Shown: positions 22,194-35,128, numbered from the stretch's first letter. The stretch: 64,000 nucleotides of DNA from Histoplasma ohiense (GCA_017607445.1 JAEVHH010000006.1:2232001-2296000); one strand, 5' to 3'. Notes: generated by a model not told the origin, from the sequence alone. Made by a program: numbers and translations.

Positions 22194-22935
22194 CGCTGGT
22201 AGCTGGCCGGCGCATACAGGCGCGGGGTAGTTGCCCTTCCCGAGAGGATTCACCACTTCCGTCCGGGTTCAGGTGCAGCAGAAGGAATTGAGAAAGATAA
22301 AAAAATATCGACGGGAATTTAACTTCAGTTGTTTGTCGAATGAAAGCCAGAAGGGAAAATCGGGTTTATTCTTGTCTACTCGTAGTCCTCAGTAATAGAG
22401 TTGACAGAAAAGAGCGGGAGAAATAAAAATGAAAAGCAGGCTTTTAAATAAACAAAAAAAAGAAGCAAGCCTCAGGGACTTCGATAAAAAAAACAAACGC
22501 TAGGAATTACAGAAGTTGAGTGTAGCAAGTGTCTTTTGAATCACTTCAAGCTGCATCTCAGTGGAGATGGGACGGCAAACCTGGATTAGTAATCCGTGGC
22601 CATGACGTCGGGGAGATCGACGCTAAACCCAAGGAAGGAGCTGAGTCATCTAGTTTGTGAGTCAAGTCAAGGAGCTAGTTCTACTTTTGTAACTCGCTTC
22701 AATCTTGTATCCGTATATAAGACCAACATCCAAAGAATTATCCTAACCACAAATCATCTTACATGAATTTGTGCGGCTACAAATTTATTTCATTGATCTT
22801 GCACTTGCCAAGAGCCCCCTCGCGTTGCTTCCAGTATCACGGGCCTGTTACCGATTTTATCTTCTGCCATCAAGAGCTTCTCCAAGCCCAGACACCATGA
22901 CTAGCAGATATACAATCACTCCACCAGTCACTGCA
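22194..22935. other. Promoter region of the NF-X1-type gene
   Basis: No coding sequence was recognised. A-rich tracts lie at 22456-22465 and 22484-22496. A TATA-like GTATATAAG is at about 22713, but it points away from any recognised gene. Confidence 0.4.
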
Positions 22936-23453
22936 ATCCCTTCGTCTGGCCGCCAGGCACAATTAGCGTCATTTTTTAGCGTGTACATTAGCGTATTAAA
23001 AACACAAAATCTACTGGATTATATGAGAGATTGGCTGTATTGGCATGTTTTTATGTAATATATGTAATTTATTTGATCTAGCCCTAATTAAGATATAGAA
23101 TGGAACTCCTGCCAACACTGACTCTTCAAACAGAGGGGAATATTATTACATACAGCGCAACCAGATCTTGTTCTTGGAGTTCTATCTTTATTCCCTTCTG
23201 TTCTCTTTCTTTTGTACTGACACCAAGCACAAGTTTGAGTGGATGACAGAGAAATCCGATGATGATTCAGATCTGGATTTAATCGAATGGAAGGTAGTGA
23301 CCATGAGAAAGGGTAGTAGCGCACCTTGTATCAACAAATCAGATCATATAGAATTTAGTATGAGAAATTATTGGTTGGTACTTCTGAACTAACAGCTTAG
23401 TTGTTACACTAATGGTATTGCGCTAATTGTGCCTGGCGGCCAGACGAGGGGAT
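22936..23453. mobile_element. MITE-like element with 27-bp perfect terminal inverted repeats
   Basis: The 27 bases at 22942-22968 (starting TCGTCTGGCCGCCAGGCA) recur as an exact reverse complement at 23421-23447. Allowing one mismatch, the match extends outward to 33 bp. The inner 450 bp is AT-rich and has only short frames, so it codes for no transposase. Size and structure fit a miniature inverted-repeat element or a deleted DNA transposon. No clear target-site duplication was found next to the ends. No second copy was found in the window. Confidence 0.65.
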
Positions 23454-25147
23454 AGCTATCATAGTGCTATAATTATAGTTTGGTTTGCCGTTCTTATTTG
23501 ACTATTCAAGTTATAAGCAAATGCCTAGTCACAACATACCACACCGCCAAATCAGTATATAGACACCAGATTTCACATTTGTCCTTTTCGCAGCAGGCTC
23601 TTCAGGTAGCCAATTGAGTATGGATAGGGTACTGTTGCCGACAAGAATGTTTCTGCTACACCGCACGAAACTAGGATTTCTCTTTTGTTGTGACTGGGCT
23701 ATGTGAAAGAGCTTTCTGGGGAGGAACACCCAATGAAATGATTTTCAGTGATTCTGTTGCCTGAATTGTATTTCGTTTTGTCAGACTCATCTCTTCTTCA
23801 AGGCAGAGGAGGCATCTATGCGCTGTGTTCTAGTCTGCAATAGGCAGCCTAGGAGCCTGCCTACATGTAGAGCCAACGAAGGTTCGTGACACCATCCACT
23901 TCAACAATAATAGTTTTTTCTTTCCTTTCCGATATCCTGGAAGATTCTGGAGGGAGATGTAGCACTTTTCGAAACCTCTACTCAGGGACACCATAACTCG
24001 CCCCATGTGGGCCTTTTTTTCATTTGGGCCCAACTCAGGACTACAGAGGTACTTTCTCGAATCCTGCATCAGCATTCAGTTGAACGTCCGTCCAGTGCAT
24101 GGTAAAGTCAATTTCGGCCAGGAAACCTTGTTTAAAGCCACTTCATTGGACTCCGTCCTGTACAGTTGAGGCCATATATACCAAACCAAACAGAAGGCTC
24201 ACTATGTTAAGGTTGACGTTTCTAATGGATCAACTGATTGATACTATCCAAAATTGAAAAGTGTCTACAATCATTTTCAAGGAATTGAATACAGATGAAT
24301 GGACTAGACACGACGGACGGTAAATCCTCAGTTGCTGTGCGATTATGATATTCCCCGATTTTCATGTAACCACTGATCATGGAAATCAATTGCTGCTCGA
24401 AGCTGATCCTTTGGAGCAAGGTTACCATCTTTGACTCATTGGGCCTTCGGGAGGTCTATCCCGGTGTTCTAGTTTTAGTTTGGTGCCCTAAAATTATAGC
24501 GTGTTACTAACCAAAATACTGGGTCCAACTCATGCACAGTTTCCCCCTTTGACTATCTACTTTTCCATACAAAATTCTTCCTTTTGTTATGGAAATGTGG
24601 ATGTTGCATATACGCTTGATATGGTATGTATATTTCCAATTTTCTGCGCTTCAAAATGTTATCTCTATATCATTATCAAACACAATCTGATCTCCGATAT
24701 CTTGGTTAGGCAGGTCACCTGTATGATTAGCTAGTGTGCCACTAACCAAAACACAGCACTGGGGCCGGAATCGGCAGTCAAAACATGGTTCAGGCAAATG
24801 TGAAAATTCCCCAATTTCGAAATCACTCCACATTTTAGGCTGAACCAACTCCCTCAAATGTGATGGTGGAATGTTGGTTCATTGTAACCAATCTAGCTGC
24901 TAAATAGGTGTGATCACGTGGTATTATAGCGAGCATTCCAAGGTTACCTAGGTAGGGATGCCAACAACCATGAACTTATCTCGTCCGGTTCTCCAGCACC
25001 GAGCGAACACAGCGTGCATTAAACCAGCAAAAGATAACCCACCACAAAAATACTAGTAGTGCATTTCTCGAGCAGAAAGGATGGGGGCAACGGCCCGTTG
25101 ATGTCTCCGGGGAGGATTGAGCCAGATTTAAGGAGGATCTAGGCAGG
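23454..25147. other. Intergenic, possible decayed repeats, no gene recognised
   Basis: A phrase of the form GTGxxACTAACCAAAAxAC occurs twice in the same direction, near 24500 and 24736, which hints at a small repeat unit of about 240 bp. Short minus frames at 24075-23830 and 23729-23529 have no known motif. The last 200 bases are the GGT promoter. Confidence 0.4.
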
Positions 25148-27520
25148 ATGTTCAACCATTCCCTTGTCGTCGTCGTCTCGGCGGCATCGATGATGCTGCT
25201 CATTGCGGTTTCTCTATACTCGTCCCTTACGACATTCTGGGGGAGATTGGACGTGCAGCTGAGCAGCGATGCTTCTGCTCCTGGAAATGGCCGTCATGGT
25301 CAGTTGGGTGCTGTTGCGTCTGAGAATCGAAACTGTAGCCAGATGGGGGCGGAGATGATGAAGATGGGTGGAACCGCGGCGGATGCTGTGAGTATTTTGG
25401 TTTTTCATCTTTCGCCTTCCTCTCCTATTGTGCATTTCTGTGGTGTAATTTACCCTGTTGTCCTTGTCGTCACATCATTTCGTATCCTAGATATAATATG
25501 TTACCCTTGTAGCACTGTTGGCGGAATCCGTAGTGAGGCTGCCTGGTTTCTTGCTTTGAAATGCTCAGGACATGAACTCATTCGATCTACCACAGATGGT
25601 TGCAACTGTATTCTGCATTGGCGTGATTGGTAGGTGTTCATTTGAAAACACCCTACCCGGGCTCCTTGGCGTGTAGAAATGTGCTCCTGCTAAGCGCGTC
25701 ATTTGTTATTCCAGCAATGTATCATAGCGGTATCTCTGGTGGTGGATTCGCAATTGTACGAACGCCAGAAGGCGAGTACGAGGTCGTCGATTTCAGAGAA
25801 ATGGCTCCTGCAGCAGCGCATAAGGATATGTATAAAGGTAACGTGGAAGGGGCGGTTTTAGGGGGTTTGGCTAGGTAAATGCTAATCTGCTATATACCCT
25901 CTCGAGATTTGAATTGTTACTAGCTAACCCCACATGGCGGCAGCGCTGTCCCTGGTGAGATTCGAGGGCTGCAATACCTACATGAGAAATATGGTACTTT
26001 GCCCTGGTCAACAGTTATGCAACCGGCCATTCGTCTTGCACGGGAAGGATGGCCCGTCAATGTGGACCTGGTCAATTACATGGAGGCTGCAACAGCAGGA
26101 AAAGAGGATTTTCTATCCAAAGATCCTTCATGGGCGGTTGACTTTGCCCCCAATGGAACGCGGTTGGGCCTGGGGGATACTATCACTCGTGCACGATATT
26201 CTCAAACACTCGAGACAATCGCCCATTACGGGCCCGATGCTTTTTATTCTGGGCCGCTTGCGGATTCCATGATCCAAGCCCTCCAGGCACATAATGGGAC
26301 TATGACTCTGGACGATTTGAAGAACTATAGCGTTGTGATTCGAAACGCTTCACATATCAACTATCGGGGTTACACTGTGACCAGCACGAGGGCCCCGTCC
26401 AGTGGCGTCGTTGCATTGAGTATCTTGAACATTGTCGGTCAATATGATGATTTCTTTGTCAAGGGAAATGTGAACCTGAGCACCCACCATCTTGTTGAGG
26501 CAATGAGATTTGCCTATGGACAGGTAGACCCCCCCCACCCCCACCCCACCTCTTCTCTTAGTTCTGCGTGACAGAGTTCATATTTCTGAATGCTGACCTA
26601 TGTTTCTTCCGGCCCTTCTTTTCCCCGTAGCGGACTCATTTGGCTGACCCATCCTATTCGGAGGGAATGGATGAATATGAAGATCATATGCTACATAGTT
26701 CCATGGCTGCTATTATCCGAAACAAAATCTCTGATTCGCATACTCTCAATGTCTCTGATTATAACCCCAATGGATTTGAAAGCCTAGAAACGTATGTGCC
26801 AGCCCCAAATCCCCAACTCCTCAACTCAAATCCGTGAACCTTCGGTGGAAACGATGGACAAAACAAACAATTAGACCCATTGTACATTCAGCTCTTCAAA
26901 GATCGAAAAGCTGACATCCACACTCACTCACGCACAGTCCGGGAACTTCCCACGTCGTCGCCGCCGACTCCAGAGGCCTCACCATCAGCCTCACAACAAC
27001 CATAAACCTCCTCTTCGGAAGCAAAGTCATGGTTCCCGAAACCGGCATTATCATGAACAACGACATGGATGACTTTTCCATCCCCGGCACCAACAACTCA
27101 TTCGGCTACATCCCCTCACCTGCCAACTTCATCGAACCGGGCAAGCGCATGCTCTCTTCCATATGCCCGGTGATCGTCACCCATCCCAACGGCACGGTCT
27201 ATTTCATCACGGGTGCCGCGGGTGGGTCGCGTATCATCACTGGCACTGTGCAGAGTGTCATCAATCTCCTTGACAGGAATATGACCACCTATGACGCGCT
27301 CAAGGAACCCCGTGTCCATGACCAGCTTAGCCCGAATGTGTCAGAGTTTGAGTATTCGTTTGATAACAGCACGGTGGCGTTTATGATCAGTAGGAATCAT
27401 TCGGTGAAATGGGTTCTTCCGGGGGCCAGCAAGGTGCAAGCTATCCGGCTGATGGCGGATGGCATGTATGAAGCGATTGGGGAGCCTAGACAGGTGGATT
27501 CGGGAGGAGCTGTTGCGTGA
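25148..27520 (+). CDS. Gamma-glutamyltranspeptidase
   Basis: Cleaves glutathione and transfers its gamma-glutamyl group; made as a precursor that cuts itself into two subunits. Six exons (25148-25387, 25596-25629, 25715-25874, 25944-26523, 26631-26791, 26938-27520) join in frame to 585 residues. Residues about 8-28 are a signal anchor. Family blocks appear in order: GAVASENRNCSQMG, GGTAADA, YHSGISGGGFAIV, VDFREMAPAAA, AVPGEIRGLQ, SSGVVALSILNI and EAMRFAYGQ. The small subunit starts at the nucleophile Thr395 in the GTSH block. It continues with NNDMDDFSIPG and the TGAAGGSRI substrate loop. Exon 2 is only 34 nt, but its 11 codons (MVATVFCIGVI) match the family exactly. Many N-x-S/T sites fit a vacuolar or secreted glycoprotein. 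Confidence 0.95.
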
Positions 27521-28537
27521 GTGCGATGTGCGTTAGGTGTATTGGTTTTTTGGTTTTTTTCTTTTTTATTTTACTTGATTTTTGTTTTAATTTTTGCGAT
27601 CTCTCCGAATAATCTTTTTAAGACGGTCATAGAGCCATGTTATCCACTCTTGTACATACGTTATCGAGGCGAGCGAAGTGTACATTAGGCTAGCGAAATG
27701 TGTTGTACATAAATAAGCCCCTTCTATGGTTCGATATGCAGGTTACTCCTTTCCCTTGTCAAACGGGTGTATCTTAAGGAGCCCCACTCTATCCGCCAGA
27801 AAATTCAGCGTATCAAGAATACATCGGCATAATCAAGTGCTTGGCAGATCGGGAAGGGGGAAAATATGTTTACGCATTCTTCATCACAATTCTACTGCTC
27901 TTGGGGAGCAGCAAGAGGGAACAGGTTCTCGTCCTTTTTTGAGCAGAAATCGTTTCCTTATCTGGCAACATTTTCAGCATTTGTTCCATGCTGCGTATTC
28001 ACAACTGGGGAGCAGAAGTTCTCTCCCACATCAGGGAGGCAGTTGTTGATCTCGCGAGATCCGGCAATCTTGTGATAGAAAATACTAGTGTGCATTGCAG
28101 GTCCATTTATATCAATATTAAAAAAAAAAATTTTTTTCTCTCTATTATCAGATCTATATAAAACCAACTAGGGGGACGATGTTGCAGCTGGAACGTCAGC
28201 CACTGTGGCACGGTTCACAGGCCTTTTCAGAACTAGGTTTAGGGTTCTCTCGCTCTAAAACTTTAGAGTTTCCCGCGGCGCTTATGCCTGCGAAGGGAAG
28301 GAGGCCCTGGTTCGTTGAGAGCGTTAGTCTTGCGGGTTCCAATGTTTTCTGGGCTTTGGTGCAACGCAGCCGAACAAAACGGAGTACCGGTTGAATCTGG
28401 AACTTTATGCTGGCCACGTGATATGGGCCCCAAATCCAGACCCTTTGAGCCAGAAAGTACATGTACATACATAGTTAAAGGTTAAATCCGGACAGACAGG
28501 ACAGACAGACAGCCTTGGAATCTCTGAGGAACGATAT
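27521..28537. other. Intergenic between GGT and the DNA glycosylase
   Basis: This stretch holds a T-rich 3' tract (27542-27596), a 9-A/7-T tract at about 28120-28137, and the ACAGACAGACAG run at about 28490-28511 close to the next start codon. No gene was recognised. Confidence 0.45.
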
Positions 28538-29350
28538 ATGGCCAAACAGCCTAAGAAGTCCCCGTACTTCCCCCAGAAGCGTCGGAATGCCGCCTCTTGT
28601 CTCCCATTCCCACCAATATCAGCCCGATCCTTCGGCTTGATCCAAGAGAAGCTCGCTCACGACCCCTTCCGACTGTTGATCGCAACAATCTTCCTTAATC
28701 GAACCCGTGGCGAGGTTGCGATACCGGTTCTATACAGCGTTTTTGAGAGATATCCGACCGTCGCGGCCCTCGCAGAAGCGCAGGAAGAGGATGTTGTCGG
28801 GATGATCCATTGTCTGGGTTTCCAGAATGCCCGTGCCCGCAAATGTATTGCCCTCGCAAAGCTCTGGGTTGAAAATCCCCCCATCAAAGGAAAAAGGTAC
28901 AGGAAGCTCCATTATCCCAACAAAGGCGATGGGCGTGATGTCAAACCTGGAGAATGCGTGGGTGATGATGACACCCGAGTCGCCTGGGAGATCGCTCATC
29001 TCCCCGGCCTAGGTTCGTATGCCCTTGATAGCTGGAGGATATTTTGTCGTGATGAGCTGAGGGGCTTGGCGAGGGACTGGGAGGGCGCAGAGGCGCCTGA
29101 TGGATTCGTGCCTGAATGGAAATCAGTGGTTCCCAAGGATAAGGAGCTCCGCGGATTCTTGACCTGGATGTGGCTCAAGGAGGGTTGGGAATGGGAAACG
29201 CAGACGGGGCGCAGAAGACGGGCGAGCAAGAAGCTTCGCCGTGCTGCTATGCAGGGAAGCATTGCCATTGAAACAAACGGCAGTTGGATTCTTGAATCTT
29301 CGATGGCGGAAACATCAACTTATTTTGAAAAGCCTATTCAGGATAAATGA
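28538..29350 (+). CDS. MBD4-like G:T/U mismatch DNA glycosylase (HhH-GPD)
   Basis: Intronless, 270 residues. It matches the catalytic half of vertebrate MBD4, which removes thymine or uracil from mismatches left by deamination of CpG sites. Seen: SFGLIQEKLAHDPFRLLIAT and the IFLNRT block (residues about 31-55), the RYPTVAALAEA helix, then the helix-hairpin-helix LPGLGSYALDSWRIFC (155-170). Asp164 sits at the place of the catalytic aspartate in this family. There is no methyl-CpG-binding domain, as in other fungal members. The basic RRRRASKKLRR tail may be a nuclear signal. The first Met is well placed. The role in repair is family knowledge. Any link to the CpG-depleted repeats of this genome is inference. 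Confidence 0.88.
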   Translation: MAKQPKKSPYFPQKRRNAASCLPFPPISARSFGLIQEKLAHDPFRLLIATIFLNRTRGEVAIPVLYSVFERYPTVAALAEAQEEDVVGMIHCLGFQNARARKCIALAKLWVENPPIKGKRYRKLHYPNKGDGRDVKPGECVGDDDTRVAWEIAHLPGLGSYALDSWRIFCRDELRGLARDWEGAEAPDGFVPEWKSVVPKDKELRGFLTWMWLKEGWEWETQTGRRRRASKKLRRAAMQGSIAIETNGSWILESSMAETSTYFEKPIQDK

Positions 29351-30172
29351 TCTCCTCGATAAATTATTATTTTTTTTTATTTTTTGGTATATAAAGAAAA
29401 GATATCTATATATTTGGATTTACCACCAATCAATCTCTGGAAAGATTAGTATTGATATTTCCTCATTCCTTTTTTTTTGGGTCATTTGGCTACCTGTAAC
29501 TAGAACCTAAAGATCAATGTCTCAGCGCTGCCTCAACAACTGTACAGGTAAATAAGCCGTGTTGGTGTGGTGATGGGAATGATGTGGCGACCGAATCCGG
29601 TAATCAGCACCACCTCATCGATCGATAATCGCGGTCCCAGAGATCAGCATCTACAACAACACCCTGAGACACGTTTCTTGCAGGCTCCCGATTGGCCCTG
29701 CATCCATGCTTGCTGCAGAATCAAGCCGATTGAACCACTCTTTGGGCCATCTCTCGGTCTTCCGTGCAGTCTTTCGTGCAACGCCCACATCGTCTCCGGC
29801 TCTCGTCGTCTGTTGCCTGCGTGTATCGGCCATTCAGGTGTTGAGCAATTCACGCTTGGTTCTGCAGCTTGATTCGCTTCTCTCGAAACGGGATCCAGAA
29901 TTTGAAGTCAGCGTCTGGACGTTTCATCGACCCACCAACCAAATGCACCGCCTCCGTCATCCACCACATCCTTGTCCCTCACGTTAAACCCAAATGGGGT
30001 CTGAATAGAAGCCACACGCAACAAGCATATACAGCGTAGAGGGTTTTGATGTCGAACAGGCCAGTCTCTTACTGGCTGGCATCAGGCTATCAGCAATAAG
30101 CTGTGGATTACACGCCACAACCGACGAACGAACTTTCGCCGGAGGACTCCCTTGTCGTTCCCGGCGTGCGTC
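29351..30172. other. Intergenic, promoter of the next gene
   Basis: No gene was recognised. T-rich tracts flank the glycosylase 3' end. Moderate open frames at 29567-29872 (plus) and 29853-29644 (minus) overlap each other and have no family features. Confidence 0.4.
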
Positions 30173-32900
30173 ATGCCTGCGAAGGACGAGGACCGGGATC
30201 GCCAACGCAGGAGTCAGAGAGAAAAGGACAGGGAACAACGTCGCCCTCGATATCGCTCCCCACCATCGTTATTCGAAGGAGATGCTGTTGAGAAAGAAGG
30301 CAGCAGATATTCTGATACGAGATACGAGAGACGGACTCCGAGGATATTCCATAGGACAAGACCAAGCGAACTCACAACAACAAGAGAAAGGGATCGAAGG
30401 AGAGCTGTTACAGGAGATTATAGGTTGAACTCGTCAAATCTCTCCATGCCCGCCACCGACTCGAATTCCCGCCCCTCCTCTGCCTTTTTTGTGGAGTCGA
30501 AGCCCAATTTACCATATCCGTCATTTTCCAAAGCGCACAGCAAGGAAGCGGTGGGGTTTCTGGGGAGCAGGGAAAACATCGGGCAACCCAAAGTGGATAT
30601 CTTGACGCCTGAACCAACTGATCTAACTACGGGAGAAGAAACAAATGGCAAGACAAGAGGAGAAGATATCAATCCTACCGAGCAGGAGAAGGCATCTAGA
30701 CGGCATAGCGCTCACCGCTCCCCTCCAAGCCCCCCGTTAACGAACCTTGACCAACAGTCTACAAGGAGAGAGAGCACCACAGGTGGGAACAAAAAATCGG
30801 AGGAGAAACGGAGTGCAACGAAGAGTCAGGATGAAAAGAAGAAACATAGGCCCAACCCCATCTCCAAGGAGTCCACCTCAAGCATGCGCCGCAAGTCAGA
30901 TGAAGGTTCGAAAACGAGCAGCAGAGGGTCAGGACCAAGTACCCCTGGGAAGTTATTGTTTGAATCTCTCCAGTCTCAGCACAACAAGTCTCCAACTAGT
31001 GGAAATACATCCAAATCAAGACAACTAGGGAGGAGTGACTCAGCCAAACAATCATCCCGCCGAAAAGCAAAGCCCTCATCTCCAGACCTATCATCAGTAA
31101 CACAGGTCGAGATCGAAGTTGTACCCTCCACTGTGGACTCAGATGCAACATCTATCGCACCAAATCAGCAACCTACATATCAACGTCCCTCTATCACCAT
31201 GAGAGCTCCATCTGAGCCCCACAGAATCCCTACACCGAGAAGATCATCCCCAACAAAGCTGAGCCCGCCGTCAGCGCCTCACTCCCCATCTACCGGATTG
31301 CCCCCGCCCCCGCCCCCCGCCTCCTAATGTACCCATTACGATCCCAAAAGTGGATTATTTACTCAACAATGGTGGGCTCAAATATCATGTCCCTAGAAGT
31401 TTCTTTGGAGCTGGAGAGTCTGCAAATATGCCGCAGGATTTCTTTAAACCCGCGGCAGCTGCTTCCAAACTTTTCGAGCCGTACAATAAGTTGCTTGATG
31501 ACTACGGAGTAGTGATATCGAAATGTGGATCCCTCGCCGTGGCCACAGGGTATAGATCGGTTGCAAGGAGGCTCCTGGACAGGTTAGAAGCCGTCTTTGC
31601 GCGGGATATTTCGTCTGAATCGTGCCAATGTATAATGTGTTCCCCTACCGAGGTTGCGCCAGAGGGAGTCAGCTGGGGCGAGGTGTTAGAGCTTGTTTCT
31701 GGTCGACAGGATCTACCGCCGTGGCCTCCATTTAAAATCGCTGCCAAACCGGGGGCTGCGGATATTACGGATTCAAACAGCGACGAACCGATGCAGAAGA
31801 TGGATATGGACATTCCCGAAGAGTTTAGGGAACATTTCGTTCGCCAGTCCAGGAAAACGAAGCATGCTGTGGATAAATGGCTTTCTTACAGCAACGACCA
31901 AGGCGGCAGCCCGCCTGATGAGATTGACGATGAGACACTGATGTTTGCCATGCTAACTTATCTAGACCAGGAGGAGAGAGAACTCTTCAGTGCGCTATTA
32001 GACATTGCAATGACACCCCCAGAGCCAAAGCGTGAAACTCCCAAACCACGAGATCGACCGGATGCCATCGTTCAGTCCGGCGCTGCAATCCAGCGTTTAT
32101 ACAGACTATCCATACCACCTCGTGACCCTGAAACAGCGCTCTATTTGCTGAAGAACCCGGGCATACACCATGTCCTAGCCACACTCGCAGCCATCAGCAG
32201 CGATGAATGGGACATTCTCATCTCCGGACGTTTCGATGGATTTCTCCGTAGTGGGGCAGACGATGACCTTCCCCAAACGTTCTCCGCCGCATCCGTCCGG
32301 GCCCCTCGGCCTGGATCCACTCGACCGGTTTCGCAAGCTTCTAACGCCAGGCTCCGAAACATCAGCCAGCCGTACGGTGGTCCTTCATATCCATCCCGCA
32401 CCTCCACTCCGGTCCCTGCCTCATTTGGCGCCCCCATCTACGTCGACGAAGACACCGAAATCGCCGCCCTTGCTGAAATTGAACGGGACATCTATCTCGG
32501 CATGGAAGCGCTGGAAGACGCCTTTGAAGTCCTGCATGTCAAAGCGGAAGCGATCCGTGGCGCCCTTCGGGAACGCGGTGCGGGGTTGCAAGTTGCCAAT
32601 CTAACACGGCGCGGGGGATCCGGGGGCGTTGAAGTGCTCTCGGGCACGCCTGCAGCGGGCATCGGGGGCTACGGTCTGAATGGCAACGGCGGCTGGGAGA
32701 GCTCAACGGATGACGGGATTGAAGATGGGGTTTCAGAGATATTGCCCTCCGATTCCGCGAGTAATATTAGTTCGAGTAGGAGGCGGCGGCCGAAGAGACG
32801 GAGCGAGAGGCGGACGCCGGTTGTTTTTGAGGAGGAGGAGGAGGGCGAAGAGGTTAATATTGTTGCGACCCATGATTACAGGACGAGGAAGAAGTATTAG
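30173..32900 (+). CDS. Conserved fungal protein of unknown function, split by a +1 frameshift in a C run
   Basis: The first frame runs from the ATG at 30173 to a TAA at 31325-31327: charged RDRQRRSQREKDRE start, then Ser/Pro/Lys-rich disorder ending in a proline tract. The second frame, already open before 31300, continues as PPNVPITIPKVDYLLNNGG and runs to 32900. The switch falls in a repeat of CCCCCG units, where the third unit has six C (31313-31318). Removing one C restores a single frame of about 908 residues. The folded second half has helices around SLAVATGYRSVARRLLDRLE, a CQCIMC pair, and a globular middle part; it ends in an acidic, basic tail. I recognise this as a protein found across Eurotiomycetes but know no function. 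The lesion may be a sequencing error. Confidence 0.7.
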
Positions 32901-33411
32901 GCTGCGGAGAGCTGTTGGGGGACGAGTGATTGGGGTGAATCTGGGACGGTGCTGCAGGTTGTTGTGTCAGTGAGTGTGGTAAAAAAAAAATATCATGGAT
33001 CTTTTGCCTCATTCCCATTTGTCCTTGCTTTTGCTTCCTCGTTTTCTTCCAGCCCTCTCTCTCTCTCACACACACATTTTTTGTTCCCCTTTTTTTTTTT
33101 TTTTTTTTGGCACATCTACTACTAGTTGATTTTTACGTACCCTGCATGTCTTGCACTTGCTATGCATCATTTTTCGGCAGGAAGTAAAGGGAATTCAAAA
33201 CGACACTTATGACATTACATGGCTTGATACCTGATACCTGATACCTGAAAACGAACCAGTATGAAATGAGAAGCATGATGATGGAACAAAAGCATCAGCA
33301 GGCGGAAAAATGTTGATACTGTGTATCCTTTCCTCCTTTTTCGCTTTTTCTTTTATCTCTTTTATTGATTTTCATTCCATTCCGCCTTTCCCCAGAGCTT
33401 TTATGCTCCCG

Positions 33412-33414
<3 letters not shown>

Positions 33415-33453
<39 letters not shown>
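33415..33453. repeat. TC dinucleotide microsatellite
   Basis: An uninterrupted TC repeat of 39 bases. It is likely to vary in length between strains. Confidence 0.95.
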
Positions 33454-33454
<1 letters not shown>

Positions 33455-34673
33455 GCATGAGGTTTGTTTTCATAATTTGGGCATATACTATTTCCACTTG
33501 TTATCCATCTTCTCCCTCCGTGATGTCTTACCTCTCTTCCTCATACCATAAGATATACCGCCAAACAGCATTGTCCATCTGAATGTCATTTCATCTCCTT
33601 GCACCCCTTAGAACTCGCATTTGGAAAAAAAATACATAAATAAGTAAAGTCCCTCCCACGAAAATCACGTCTTTCCTCTATCGCTGTCCATCACTCATGC
33701 ATTGCCATTCCGTTCATTATATATCTAACGTTATATTATATACTAGTACAGTACATATATTGTTTTTACGTTCCCCTCTATCTTTTTTTTCCTTTTTCTT
33801 TTTCTTTTTCTTTTTTTTTGGCTTTTTCCTCTTTTTCCTCTTTTTGCTACCCGCCATGTGAAACGGCGCTGTTTGTTGAGTGTATTTCCACGTTGTTGCC
33901 ATCGGGGTTATCATATCCGCCTTTCTCCCCCTATTTCAGTTGATGAAGGAACGTACCATTAACGCATTGAGCGCACTGGTACTGCCATATATATGGATGC
34001 ATGCATTATTACTAGTACCTACTGGAGTTAAGGGGCTAGGGTTGTATAAGTTCTGAGGAGTCGATTTGCATATATATATATATCTCTCTCTTCATCACTC
34101 AGTGGAAGCGACGGAACGCAATTTCTACCATAAAACAAAACAAGCAAAAAATAAATAAGAGTGGAGCTCGTCAAAAGAGTAAATTGGATGTTTAAGACCT
34201 CCTTGATCAGAATCAAAACTTCCCACTTGTTCTAACCGCGATGCCGTCCCGTCACTACCTAGATACATCATACAGTCTTCCTCTTCTCTCTCTTCCCAAC
34301 CCACCCCCCCTTCCTCTCCCCAAGCAAGTTTGCAGGCTTCGAAGTTCTCAGCCCGCGACTCCAATCTTCATATGACCACCCAAGGGGGGGGGAGGGGGGG
34401 GTTCCCAGATTGCGTGTGCAGGCTCTGTGGTTGGCACGGGCTCGGTCGACATCTCCAACTTCTGAGAAGCATCCGCCAGCCAGCGGTTGGCGGTCGGGCG
34501 GTAGTTAGTGGTTTCTGCATGGACGGCGGGTCTGCGGGTCGCTTACAGGTGCGATTTGGCGGGGCACTGGGCCGACTGGGCGTATTGACTGGGCGTAGTG
34601 GCAGCCTCCTCTGCGGCCTATCTACACAGCGGCGACGATGAGGACGACGAAGGCCCCGACAACGACGACGACG

Positions 34674-34697
34674 AACTAACTAACTAACTAACTAACT
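34674..34697. repeat. AACT tetranucleotide microsatellite
   Basis: About six tandem AACT units, in the probable leader or promoter of the AN1-APH gene. Confidence 0.9.
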
Positions 34698-35128
34698 GCC
34701 AAACCAACCAAAGTCAACTGCTGGCTAGTCGAGCACGGCGGATTCACTACGTCCTGCTGGTTCCTGGCCGTTGCCTGTTAGTGAGTTCGCCAGTTCTCAT
34801 CGGCTGCTGCTGAGTTGGCTGCTCTTTTTGTTTTTTTCTTTGGCCTTCACATCGCTTGCATCCTCGTTTTTTTTCCCTCCACACATCCAGCTTCAACAAC
34901 AACAACCACCACCACCACCACCACCACCAAGAAGAAGACCCGCCAGGATCACCACTGCTCCACACACACACACGCACACATACACCACGAACACGCTGTT
35001 CATAGATAGACACTCTCGGTCACCACCCTCATTCTCCCGGCCATTACATCTACCCCCTGTCCTGCTGCCCCTCCACTGGCCCCCGGGAGGTCCATATTTA
35101 TGTAGCTCACTGCAGCTGCAGCTGTATT

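Larger units (their letters stand above)
32901..35128. other. Long intergenic region with microsatellites and the leader of the AN1-APH gene
   Basis: No gene was recognised. It holds poly-T at 33089-33108, a TC repeat at 33415-33453, T-rich tracts at 33785-33844, a C/G-homopolymer patch near 34385-34401, AACT repeats at 34674-34697, CCA triplets at about 34907-34928, and CA-rich DNA at about 34960-34980. This is typical of a long fungal 5' leader. Confidence 0.5.

Noticed and set aside
24466..24770. Possible second inverted-repeat element around the ACTAACCAAAA phrases
   Set aside because: The phrases are in direct, not inverted, orientation and the flanks do not match well enough to define ends.
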